Shown: positions 6,957 to 14,910 of the stretch, one piece after another
How positions within the stretch are numbered: the stretch's first letter is position 1
Layout of the letters: each line of letters starts with the position of its first letter
Assembly (NCBI GenBank): GCA_003136335.1
Contig: PLEA01000197.1
Coordinates: 1 to 15,297 of the forward strand
Direction of reading: 5' to 3'
DNA length: 15,297 nt
Source of the DNA: Acidobacteriaceae bacterium
GTDB taxonomy: Bacteria > Acidobacteriota > Terriglobia > Terriglobales > SbA1
Position numbers and translations under genes: made by a program
The notes under the pieces: generated by a model
Database searches by the model: none
Told to the model about the DNA's origin: nothing
What the model saw: the letters and a program-made list of their open reading frames with translations, nothing else

Positions 6957-7385
6957 GTGAGACGCTCTGACCAAACTCCATCTCCATGCGCGATCGGCGG
7001 GTTGCTGGAACTGCTGACCCGGCCGTGGACGCTACACATCTTGTGGTCATTGAGCACGAACGGGCCTATGCGCTTTGGCGTGCTGCGGAAGAATGTGGCC
7101 GGGATTTCCTCGCGCGTCCTGACGGAGCGGCTGCGCATGCTGGAAGACAAGGGATTCGTATTCCGCCACTACGCGCCCACGATTCCGCCGGCTGTGACTT
7201 ATGGCATTACCGACCGCATGAAAGATATTGAGAAGGTGCTGGCACAACTGGAGGGGTTGGCGCGGAAGTGGCAAGGCGAGGGGGCGCACGGCCGAGCCAA
7301 GGGCATGGTTGCGCGGGCGGACGTGCGACCACTGCGCACGCTTAAGGCGATTTTCACAAACCCTGGACCAACTTCTCCCAGCTAA
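6957..7385 (+). CDS. HxlR/DUF24-family transcriptional regulator, likely redox- or quinone-sensing
   Basis: 142 residues from GTG 6957. Earlier in-frame TTG 6903 lies in the promoter and lacks an SD at a suitable distance. No strong SD precedes GTG either, so the start is not certain. The winged helix is clear: LLELLTRPWTLHILWSL (helix 1), MRFGVLRKNVAGISSRVLTERLRMLEDKGFV (helix-turn-helix with recognition helix), and a wing ending VTYGITDRM. C11 in SPCAIGG is 13 residues before W24, the same spacing as the conserved N-terminal cysteine of this family, which is the redox switch in YodB, HypR and QorR. With the divergent azoreductase this suggests a repressor released by electrophiles or quinones. 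The C-terminal 30 residues are unlike the family core. Confidence 0.88.
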   Translation: MRRSDQTPSPCAIGGLLELLTRPWTLHILWSLSTNGPMRFGVLRKNVAGISSRVLTERLRMLEDKGFVFRHYAPTIPPAVTYGITDRMKDIEKVLAQLEGLARKWQGEGAHGRAKGMVARADVRPLRTLKAIFTNPGPTSPS

Positions 7386-7415
7386 ACCGGTTTTAGAATC
7401 AGCCCTGGTGCTCTC

Positions 7416-7558
7416 TAACAGGCTGAAAAACTCTGTTGTGATCAAATGCTACCTCGGCGGCTAAAAGCCGCTGCTGATTTTGCGGCAATTACGGCGCGGC
7501 TGGATGCCGCGCCCTTTCAAAACTGGGCCACAGGCCGAGTTTTTCAGCAGCATGCTAA
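7416..7558. mobile_element. double-hairpin dispersed repeat, copy B, with terminal inverted repeats (MITE/REP-like)
   Basis: The ends are a perfect 12-bp inverted repeat: GCTGAAAAACTC (7422-7433) and GAGTTTTTCAGC (7537-7548). Inside are hairpin 1, GCGGCT (7457-7462) with AGCCGC (7466-7471), and hairpin 2, GGCGCGGC (7493-7500) with GCCGCGCC (7506-7513), then CTTTCAAAAC (7514-7523). The hairpin spacing is identical to copy A at 6001-6057. At about 140 bases and with no coding content, it resembles a non-autonomous mobile element or a REP doublet moved by a transposase elsewhere in the genome. No transposase is in the window. Confidence 0.72.
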
Positions 7559-7605
7559 TCTTGGCCATGTGTGCTCGCTAACTGAAGGGGTGTCAGGGAG
7601 GACGC

Positions 7606-10079
7606 ATGGACGCATTTGCACAGGATCTGCGGCTTGCATTTCGCCAGTTGCGCAAGGCACCTGGGGTCAGCCTGATTGTCGTGCTCACTCTCGCTCTCGG
7701 CATTGGCGCCACTACCGCCATGTTCTCGCTGGTGGAAGGCATCCTCCTGCGGCCGCTTCCGTTCCGCGATCCTGATCGTCTCGTTCTGGTGGGGGATCAT
7801 TTGGGAAACAGTCCGAATACTCCCGTGACTGCGCGTGAGATTGACATCTATTCGAAGGCAACGAGCGCGTTTTCTTCTCTGGGTGGCTACATCGGCGCCA
7901 ATTATGAACTTTCCGGCGACGCAATTCCCGAAGAAATAGACGGCGCTCGATTTACGGCGGGCGTGTTCCGAACCCTTGCAGTTCAACCCTTCCTGGGCCG
8001 CGTCTTTTCGCAGCAGGAGGAGGACGCACATCAGCCGCTCGCCGTCATCAGTTATGCGCTGTGGATGAATCGATATCACCGCGACCCTCATGTCCTGGGA
8101 AAGTCGATCGTTCTTGATCGCAAGGCGTATTCGATTATTGGCGTGATGCCGCGCGCTTTTGAATTTCCGCTGGCGGACGGGCAACTCGACCAGGCGCAGA
8201 TCTGGGTGCCGATGAGCCTGACACCTGGTGAGCTGTCGGAGGAGCACGCGGGCTATTGGGGATACGACGTGGTCGGTCGGCTGAAGGATGGAGTCACCCT
8301 GGCGCAAGCAGCTCAAGATGCCGACCGCGTGGCCAAGCAGATCATGCGCGATTCTCCCGCCCGCATGGCTGCGATTCACATCCAGGGGGACGTCACTTCG
8401 CTGCGTGAATACGACGTCGCGGATGTGCGGCCGCTGCTGCGCACTTTGTTCCTTGCCGTCTCCATTGTGTTGGTGATTGCTTGCTTCAATGTCGCCGGTT
8501 TGCTGTTGGTCCGGGCGATCCGCCGGCGTCGCGAATATGCGGTTCGACTGGCTCTGGGTGCGCGATCCGGCGTCATCATCCGCGAATCTGTTTTCGAGGG
8601 ATTGTTGCTGAGCTTTGCCGGTGGGGCGCTGGGCCTGGCATTTGCGGCGACTGCGATCCGAACTGCTTTGCATTTGCTGCCGGAGTCCATGCCGCGCGTC
8701 GACTCTGTCTCCATGGACGCGGCCGTCGGCAGCTTCGCCTTCTTGCTTGCCCTAGTGACGGGCGCACTCTGCAGCCTTGCGCCCGCCTTCGCGGCCTTGC
8801 GAACCAACCTTACGGAAAATCTGAAAGAGGGAGTGCGGACTGGCACGGGGGCGTCGAGCCATACCTGGCTGCGCTCAGCCCTGGTGGTGTCGGAGATTGC
8901 AATCGCGCTGGTGCTGCTCACCGTGGCTGGGGCCTTCCTGCGCAGTTTCCAGAAGATGCGGGCTGTCGACCCGGGCTTCCGTCCGGACAATGTTCTGGTC
9001 GCCGGCTATCAGCTTCCTATCAAACAATATTCCACGGATGCTTCTGCTGAGACCTTCAATCGTGAGGTTGTCGAACGGCTCGCCAGCAAGCCCGGAATCA
9101 TCGCCGCCGGCATCACCACTATTCTTCCCGCATCCGGTTTTAACGGAGGGACTTCGTACACGATTGAAGGCGTGCCGGCAGAGAATTGGAAGCTGCAATT
9201 CGCGATGCTCTCGGTTACGTTTCGAGACTACTTCCGCGCCTTGGGCATCCCGCTGACCGACGGCCGCTATTTCACGATGGATGACCGCTCCAATGCACCG
9301 CTCGTGGTCATTGTGAATGAGTCCATGGCCGCGCATTCCTGGCCGGGTGAGCGGGCTATCGACAAACGCATCCATGTTGGCAACCCGGACAAGGGAATGC
9401 CGTGGGCAACGGTCGTGGGCGTCGTCGCCGACACGAAGCTCGGCTCGCGCGATGAGGAGAGTACGGATCAGTGGTACGCGCCTGCGGAACAGCCCGCCAT
9501 TCTTTTTGGCCCGGGAACTTCGGGAGCTCTCGCCGACGCCGCCAGTGGATACATCACCGTTCGCACGGCGCTCGCTCCCGCACAGATGACTCAAACTTTG
9601 CGCGCGACGATTGCCGAAATCGATCCGCTGCTGGCCTTGCAGCAAGTGCAACCCATGGATGACGTGATTTCGAACGTGGAAGCGCCGGACGTTTTAATAC
9701 TGACCTGATCACCGCCTTTGCGGCGGGCGCACTGCTGCTCGCCATTACCGGGATTTATGCGGTGGTGGCCTTCTCGGTCTCGCTGCGAACGCAGGAGATT
9801 GCGGTTCGCATGGCGCTCGGGGCCCAGCGCACGGGCATCGCCCGACTCGTGCTGATTTCGAGCGCGAGACTTGCGCTGCTGGGGTGCGGGATTGGCGTGC
9901 TCGCTTCGTTAGCCGTGTCACGCCTTGTCAGTTCCTTCCTCTTCGAGGTCAGCGCAACTGATCCAGTCATCTACCTAGCAGGTGTTCTGATCATGATGCT
10001 GATGGCGCTGCTGGCATCGGCGCTTCCGGCCATGCGTGCCGCTTCTGCGGACCCGATGAACGTCCTGCGGTCGATTTAG
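7606..10079 (+). pseudogene. ADOP-type permease (MacB/FtsX-like), frameshifted near its C-terminus
   Basis: The first frame runs 7606-9708 (700 residues). It has TM1 at about 21-45 (LALGIGATTAMFSLVEGILL), a periplasmic MacB-PCD domain at about 46-275, an FtsX block with helices near 279-303, 331-353 and 375-397, the linker NLKEGVRTGTGASSH, TM5 near 424-445 and a second periplasmic domain. It stops early after DVISNVEAPDVLILT. One missing base near 9688 would restore RFNTDLITAFAAGALLLAIT and the last FtsX block to 10079 (TQEIAVRMALGAQRTGI; end ADPMNVLRSI), about 824 residues, the normal ADOP size. Without those last three helices the permease should not work. No ATPase or HlyD partner is adjacent, as usual for ADOP proteins, whose substrates are unknown. 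The start is backed by GGGAGGA. Mutation or sequencing error. Confidence 0.85.
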
Positions 10080-10350
10080 GAGCTCGTCTACTGCGAGTGT
10101 TCGGGAACGGACAGGGGATTTCGCTTTCGGACAGGTGGGTCGAGTGCTGGGGCTTGAGGCAATCCCCTAACCCAATTATTTTCAGCGCCGCTCGCGGTAT
10201 AACGATTGGCAGCGAGAGTGTAAGCACGTGCCAGACGGTGAGGTGTCTCCCGAGTTTTTGATCTGGACGCGAGAAATGAGGTCGCGCTGAGACGTAGCAA
10301 GCCACGTCTCTACAGGGACGAAATATGATTCTTGCTGATCGAGGTGGAAC
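10080..10350. other. spacer between the two ADOP genes
   Basis: No gene was found. It contains an imperfect palindrome TGTTCGGGAACGGACA (10098-10113), the octamer CGGACAGG twice (10108-10115 and 10128-10135, 20 bases apart), and the hairpin at 10289-10310. A TATAAC at 10198-10203 could be a -10 for the second permease, but no credible -35 accompanies it. GAGGTGG just before ATG 10351 is the SD. Confidence 0.5.
10289..10310. repeat. GAGACGT hairpin repeat
   Basis: GAGACGT (10289-10295) and ACGTCTC (10304-10310) form a 7-bp stem with an 8-base loop (AGCAAGCC), followed by TACAGGGACG. Its form fits the short dispersed hairpins elsewhere in this window. It lies about 40 bases upstream of the second permease start and would be in its mRNA leader. 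Confidence 0.55.
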
Positions 10351-12774
10351 ATGCGAACTCTGATCGGGAATTTTCGCTACAGCTTGCGGATGTTGCGCAA
10401 GAATCCGGGGCTGACGGCGGCGGTGATCGCCACGCTGATGCTGGGCATTGGGGCTACAACCGCCATCTACACGGTCGTCTACGCTGTGTTGCTCGCGCCG
10501 TTGCCTTATCCCCATCCCGAACAGCTGGTGATGGTTTGGTCGAAGATCAACGGGAATCGAAATGTTATGTCGGCCGGCGATTTTATCGACTGGAAGGAGC
10601 AGAGTAATTCGTTCCAGCAACTGGCGGCGTGGACCGGAGGCGGTTTCAATCTATCGACGCGGGACCAACCCGAGCGGATACGGGGCAAGCGCTCCACGCC
10701 GGGTTGGTACAGTATGCAGGGAATCCCGTTTCTGATGGGACGCGATTTTCTTCCCGAGGAAGGAGTACCGGGCAAAGACCACGAAGTCATTTTGGCCTAC
10801 AAATTGTGGAACCGATTGGGCGCGAATCGCGGGATTATTGGCGAACCGTTGCGCCTCAATGGCGAACCTTACACCGTGGTTGGAGTTTTATCGCCGGGTC
10901 TGGCGGATCGTTTAGGCGAGGAACTGGCCGTACCGCTGGCATTCCGGCCGGAACAGATCAATCATGATTACCACTGGCTTTTGACCATGGGCCGACTGAA
11001 GCCGGGTGTCACGCTGCAACAGGCGCAGGCAGACATGGATGCGGTAACGGCTCACGTTGCCACGGCCTATCCCAGTTCTAACAAAGGTTGGGGTGCTTCT
11101 GTCGAACTGCTGCAGAATGACTTTCTTCCTCCCGAGCGCATTCGAAACTTGTGGCTGCTTTTAGGTGGGGTGGGATTTGTGCTGGTGATTGCCTGCGTGA
11201 ACATTGCGAATCTGCTGTTGGCCAAGGGAGCGACGAGGCTGAGGGAAATTGCGATTCGCAGTTCTGTGGGAGCAAATCGCAGACAGATTTTCGCTCAGTT
11301 TCTTAGCGAAAGCCTGGTTCTTGCTCTGATCGGCGGCGGACTGGGGGTCGCGCTTGGCGTGGGATTGCTGCGCGCCATTCTGAGCATTGTACCGGAGGGG
11401 ATTTTGCCTTCGGAAGCGAACTTCCAACTGGACATTCATGTTCTTGTGGTGGCGCTGGCAGCGACCACATTTGCCGGCCTGCTGTTTGGCTGCGCGCCCG
11501 CGTGGTATGCCTCGCAGGTAGACCCGGGAGAATCGCTGAAAGAGGGTGGGCGCACAGGGACGGGCACGGGCAGTCACAAACTGCGGCGAGGGCTCATTAC
11601 GGGTGAGTTCGCGCTGGCGTTATCGCTGTTGGCTGGGGCGGGGCTTGCCATTCACAGTTTTTGGAATCTCACGCGCGTCGATCTGGGGGTGCGCACTGAT
11701 CATGTGCTGATCTTCGGGCTGGATCAGGCACAGGGGCGGTTCAAAAGTCCCGACCAGATGAATACTTACAATCAGCAGATGTTGAGCGTGCTGCGCTCCG
11801 TGCCGGGAGTGTCGGATAGCGCGACTGTGACCGGTAGTCCGCTGCGCGGACCGAGCGACGGTATGTCGTTCACGCTGGTCGGTGGTCCGACGTATGCAGA
11901 TCCGTCGCAGCGGCCGGGCACAGGTTTCCAATCGGTTTCACCGGACTACTTCAAAACCTTCGGTATACGGGTAGTCATGGGGCGATCATTTACGGAGCAG
12001 GACACAAGCTCGAGTGTGCGGGTCGCGATGGTGAACGAGGAGTTTGCCAAACGTTACCTCAAGAGCCTGGATCCTCTGCAGCAGCGCGTGTCGATCGAGG
12101 AACTCATTCCCGGCGTTACGAAACTAGGCCCCGCCGTGGATTGGCAGATCGTTGGGGTTTTTCACAATGTCAGGTATGGGGATTTTCGCGAAGCAGATCC
12201 AGAAGTCGATGTGCCTTTCGCGCAGTCGTTATTTCCGGATGTGACGATTGGGGTTCGCACTGCCGAAGATCCGGCAGCCATGACCAAGACCGTTGCGGCG
12301 GCCGTGCATATGGTCGACCCGCAGATTGCCTTGGCGCGTCTCCGCACTCTCGATCAGGTGAAGGAGGAGTCGCTCGGCGAAGACAGGTACACGATGGTTT
12401 TGTTTGCCAGCTTCGCGGTGGTTGCCTTGCTGCTGGCGGCAGTTGGCATCTATGGGCTGATGGCGTTTGCCGTCGCTCAGCGAACGAACGAGATCGGGCT
12501 GCGGCTCGCGCTGGGCGCGAGCAGGCTGCATGTGATCTGGCTCATCCTGAAGGAGGCGTCGCTGCTGGCTGCGATCGGACTCGGGATTGGCCTGGCGGGT
12601 TCCGCGCTGGTGGGTCGCACCATGCGCACTACTTTGTATGGGGTTGGGGCGATGGATTTCTCCGTGATCGTCTCGGTTGGGATGATCTTATTTGTTACGG
12701 CCTTGATTGCTTCGTACTTGCCGGCGCGGAGAGCGGCGAGGATTGATCCCATGAAAGCGCTGCGAACGGATTAG
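10351..12774 (+). CDS. ADOP-type ABC transporter permease (MacB/FtsX-like), intact
   Basis: 807 residues, full length for the acidobacterial duplicated orphan permease family. TM1 is at about 20-45 (MLGIGATTAIYTVVYAVLL), followed by a MacB-PCD periplasmic domain and a first FtsX block (helices near 268-292, 320-345, 363-385; LREIAIRSSVGANRRQIFAQ). After the linker ESLKEGGRTGTGTGSHKLRR come TM5 near 420-440, a second periplasmic domain and a second FtsX block (helices near 685-708, 735-755, 768-792; TNEIGLRLALGASRLHVIW; end RIDPMKALRTD). The FtsX motif E(I/Y)(A/G)xRxxxGA appears in both halves, showing the internal duplication. The start is supported by GAGGTGG. It lies in tandem with the damaged ADOP gene upstream and shares its linker motif, but is clearly diverged from it. 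Transport role and ATPase partner are unknown. Confidence 0.93.
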   Translation: MRTLIGNFRYSLRMLRKNPGLTAAVIATLMLGIGATTAIYTVVYAVLLAPLPYPHPEQLVMVWSKINGNRNVMSAGDFIDWKEQSNSFQQLAAWTGGGFNLSTRDQPERIRGKRSTPGWYSMQGIPFLMGRDFLPEEGVPGKDHEVILAYKLWNRLGANRGIIGEPLRLNGEPYTVVGVLSPGLADRLGEELAVPLAFRPEQINHDYHWLLTMGRLKPGVTLQQAQADMDAVTAHVATAYPSSNKGWGASVELLQNDFLPPERIRNLWLLLGGVGFVLVIACVNIANLLLAKGATRLREIAIRSSVGANRRQIFAQFLSESLVLALIGGGLGVALGVGLLRAILSIVPEGILPSEANFQLDIHVLVVALAATTFAGLLFGCAPAWYASQVDPGESLKEGGRTGTGTGSHKLRRGLITGEFALALSLLAGAGLAIHSFWNLTRVDLGVRTDHVLIFGLDQAQGRFKSPDQMNTYNQQMLSVLRSVPGVSDSATVTGSPLRGPSDGMSFTLVGGPTYADPSQRPGTGFQSVSPDYFKTFGIRVVMGRSFTEQDTSSSVRVAMVNEEFAKRYLKSLDPLQQRVSIEELIPGVTKLGPAVDWQIVGVFHNVRYGDFREADPEVDVPFAQSLFPDVTIGVRTAEDPAAMTKTVAAAVHMVDPQIALARLRTLDQVKEESLGEDRYTMVLFASFAVVALLLAAVGIYGLMAFAVAQRTNEIGLRLALGASRLHVIWLILKEASLLAAIGLGIGLAGSALVGRTMRTTLYGVGAMDFSVIVSVGMILFVTALIASYLPARRAARIDPMKALRTD

Positions 12775-13010
12775 GCACATTCGCCGTGCGCCGCCTTGGG
12801 GTGCAGTCCCATCGGCGGCGTCGCGCAGGGAAGATCGAAGCATGGGCCGGTTTGGAATTGCGAGGGCGGCGACCAGGGCGCCCACAAAACTTTAGGCTGT
12901 GTCCTGCCGCCGGGCAGAGGCCATTACCTAGGTCATCTTGGGAAAGGTGACGATTCGAGCGATCATGCTAGAGAACGTCATGCCAAGAAGTTCCCAGGGG
13001 AAGAATCCGC
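12775..13010 (+). other. pilT upstream region with potential mRNA structure
   Basis: I found no convincing gene; a 72-codon frame (12796-13014) ends across the pilT start but has no domain. The part nearest pilT can fold: CTGCC (12904-12908) with GGCAG (12913-12917), and GTCATC (12932-12937) with GGTGAC (12946-12951) or alternatively TTACC (12924-12928) with GGTGA (12946-12950). The palindrome ACCTAGGT (12926-12933) lies between. AGGGGA (12996-13001) is a weak, rather distant SD for pilT. I do not recognise a known riboswitch family. Confidence 0.35.
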
Positions 13011-14135
13011 ATGAATATTGATGATCTGCTTCGGATTGCGACGGAACGGCGAGCCAGCGACTTGCATTTAAAGGTGGGGAACTATCCTCACCTGCGCATT
13101 GACGGCGAACTGGTGCCGTTGACCGAACAGCCGCGCATCAGCGCGGAGGACATGCTGAACATGGCGTTCAGTATGATGTCGGCGCGGCAGAAGCAAAAGT
13201 TCAAAGAAACCACGGAAATCGATATGGCGTACGGCGTGGCCGGCCTGGGACGCTTCCGTGTGAACATTTTCCAGCAGCGCGGCAACGTGGGACTGGTGCT
13301 GCGCGTCATTCCAACCAAGATTCGCGCGCTCGACGAACTGTTTCTACCGAAGGTGGTCGAGCAGATTTGCGACATGCCGCGCGGGCTGGTGCTGGTCACG
13401 GGAGTTACGGGTTCCGGTAAATCGACGACGCTGGCGGCGATGGTGGATCGCGTGAACTCGTCGCGGGCGGAACACATCATCACTATTGAGGATCCGATCG
13501 AATTTCTGCACCGCGACAAGAAGGGTTACGTTAATCAGCGTGAGATTGGGGTGGACACGCCGGGGTTTGGCGCGGCGTTGCGCGCTTCTCTGCGTCAGGA
13601 TCCGGATGTGATTCTGGTGGGCGAAATGCGCGACCTTGAAACGATTTCAACCGCGCTGCACGCGGCCGAAACCGGGCACATGGTGTTCTCGACCCTGCAC
13701 ACGCTGGACGCGGTCGAAACCATTAACCGCGTTATTTCCATCTTTCCGCCGCCCGAGCAGAAGCAGATTCGCATGCAACTCGCGGCCGTGATGCGCGCCA
13801 TCGTGAGCCAGCGACTGGTGCGGCGCTGCGATTCCGAGGGCCGGGTGCCCGCGGTCGAAGTGATGATCAATACCGCTTACATTCGTGAATGCATTTTGGT
13901 GCCGGAAAAAACACGGTCGATTCGCGACGCGATCGCGGCGGGCACCTCGCAATATGGCATGCAGACGTTTGACCAGTCGCTGTGGGATTTGTTCCAGGCG
14001 GGACTGGTGAACTACGAAACCGCGCTGGAGAACGCTTCCAATGCTGACGACTTCAAACTGCGCATGGCGGGTATTGCGTCGACCGCGGACATTTCGCGGC
14101 AGTCGATGCAGTCGGCGGGGTTTGGCGGGCGGTAG
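13011..14135 (+). CDS. pilT: type IV pilus retraction ATPase PilT
   Basis: 374 residues, the usual PilT length (GspE/PilT secretion ATPase superfamily). The hexameric motor works at the cytoplasmic base of the type IV pilus and drives pilus retraction and twitching. The N-terminal domain has RRASDLHLKVGNYPHLRIDG. ATPase motifs in order: Walker A GVTGSGKST (131-139), Asp box ITIEDPIEFLH (157-167), Walker B DVILVGEMRD (199-208) and His box HMVFSTLHT (223-231). The C-terminal segment TRSIRDAIAAG (301-311) corresponds to the retraction-specific AIRNLIRE region in a variant form, which favours PilT over PilB. The SD is weak. No pilB, pilC or pilin gene is adjacent. recX and alaS follow on the same strand, with a 127-base gap before recX. 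Confidence 0.96.
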   Translation: MNIDDLLRIATERRASDLHLKVGNYPHLRIDGELVPLTEQPRISAEDMLNMAFSMMSARQKQKFKETTEIDMAYGVAGLGRFRVNIFQQRGNVGLVLRVIPTKIRALDELFLPKVVEQICDMPRGLVLVTGVTGSGKSTTLAAMVDRVNSSRAEHIITIEDPIEFLHRDKKGYVNQREIGVDTPGFGAALRASLRQDPDVILVGEMRDLETISTALHAAETGHMVFSTLHTLDAVETINRVISIFPPPEQKQIRMQLAAVMRAIVSQRLVRRCDSEGRVPAVEVMINTAYIRECILVPEKTRSIRDAIAAGTSQYGMQTFDQSLWDLFQAGLVNYETALENASNADDFKLRMAGIASTADISRQSMQSAGFGGR

Positions 14136-14138
14136 GAA

Positions 14139-14162
14139 CGGCTTCCGGCTTTCGGCTTCCGG
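14139..14162. repeat. heptanucleotide tandem repeat (CGGCTTY, three copies)
   Basis: CGGCTTC (14139-14145), CGGCTTT (14146-14152) and CGGCTTC (14153-14159), followed by CGG, directly after the pilT stop. It is too short for a functional claim. Heptamer repeats can change copy number by slippage, so the site may vary between strains. Confidence 0.6.
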
Positions 14163-14262
14163 ATTTTAGATTTGCTTTCTTCGTTGAGTTGCCTCCTTGA
14201 ATGGGCGCGCCCCTTTTTCTTTCTCCTGTCTCTGGGGCGGATTTGCGCTATCGTTATCCGTC

Positions 14263-14802
14263 ATGGCGTTTCCGCGTCCCAAACGAAGAGCCCACTCGGA
14301 AGACGAATTGTATGAATACGCCGTGGGGGCTCTGGCCCGGCGCATGCGGACCGTCGCTGAACTGAAACGTCTGATGCGGGCGCGCATTGAAGAGGCCGAG
14401 TCGGAGTATGGGCAGACCTTGGTGGAGCTGGTAATCCGGCGGCTGAAGGATCAGGGATATTTGAACGATTCGCAATACGCTGCATACTACTCCTCGCTGC
14501 GGCGCGACAATCAAAAGCTGGGGCGGATGCGTGTGATTACGGAGTTGAAGACGCGCGGAGTGCATGGTTCCGTCATTGAGAAGGCTGTGGACGCAGCGTA
14601 CGAAGGCGTGAGCGATGAAAAGCAGGCGCGCGAATTTCTTCGCAAGAAGCGGCTGGAAAAACCGAAAGATCAGAAGCAGGCGGCGCGCATTTTCCGGCAA
14701 CTGGCGCGGGCTGGATTCGGAATGAAGACTATCTTCACCATCCTGAAGAAGTGGGATGTGGATGATGAGACTCTCAGTGCGCTGGAAGGCGAAAGCGGTT
14801 AA
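14263..14802 (+). CDS. recX: regulatory protein RecX
   Basis: 179 residues. RecX binds RecA filaments and limits RecA activity. The family's three-helix repeats are visible: an N-terminal one around YEYAVGALARRMRTVAELKR, a central one with LVELVIRRLKDQGYLNDSQY and YYSSLRRDNQKLGRMRVITE, and a C-terminal one with ARIFRQLARAGFGMKTIFTI. The signature LKDQGYLND(S)QYA is clear. I use ATG 14263 (MAFPRPKRRAHSEDEL); the frame is open to 14197 but that adds an atypical hydrophobic leader. No SD precedes 14263, so the message may be leaderless or start slightly elsewhere. recA, its common neighbour, is absent, but the recX-alaS order is common in bacteria. The stop overlaps the following inverted repeat. 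Confidence 0.92.
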   Translation: MAFPRPKRRAHSEDELYEYAVGALARRMRTVAELKRLMRARIEEAESEYGQTLVELVIRRLKDQGYLNDSQYAAYYSSLRRDNQKLGRMRVITELKTRGVHGSVIEKAVDAAYEGVSDEKQAREFLRKKRLEKPKDQKQAARIFRQLARAGFGMKTIFTILKKWDVDDETLSALEGESG

Positions 14803-14879
14803 CCACAGAGGGCCCAGAGGTACACTGAGAAATTCGACGTTCCTCTGTGCATCTCTGTGTCCTATGTGGTTTGCTTTTT
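14801..14879 (+). terminator. nested inverted repeat with T-run, terminator of recX
   Basis: Outer arms are AACCACA (14801-14807) and TGTGGTT (14865-14871). Inner arms are CAGAGG (14815-14820) and CCTCTG (14842-14847). CTCTGTG (14853-14859) can also pair with CACAGAG (14804-14810). The last arm is followed by TGCTTTTTG. The recX stop codon (TAA, 14800-14802) runs into the first arm. The ACCACAGAG/CTCTGTG style repeat is frequent in intergenic DNA of Acidobacteriota and some other phyla, from general experience. Confidence 0.65.
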
Positions 14880-14910
14880 GTGGTCCGCTGTGCGAACGGG
14901 GTTTTCATTT

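Noticed and set aside
6943..6960. Five-codon frame (ATG to TGA) overlapping the hxlR GTG start, as a possible leader peptide
   Set aside because: No SD and too short to distinguish from chance.
12904..12960. c-di-GMP (GEMM) or cobalamin riboswitch upstream of pilT
   Set aside because: GGGAAAGGTGA recalls part of the cobalamin consensus, but the remaining conserved blocks of either class are missing.
12796..13014. 72-codon frame ending in ATGA overlap with pilT
   Set aside because: The overlap suggests coupling, but the product has no domain and composition looks non-coding; more likely chance in a spacer.
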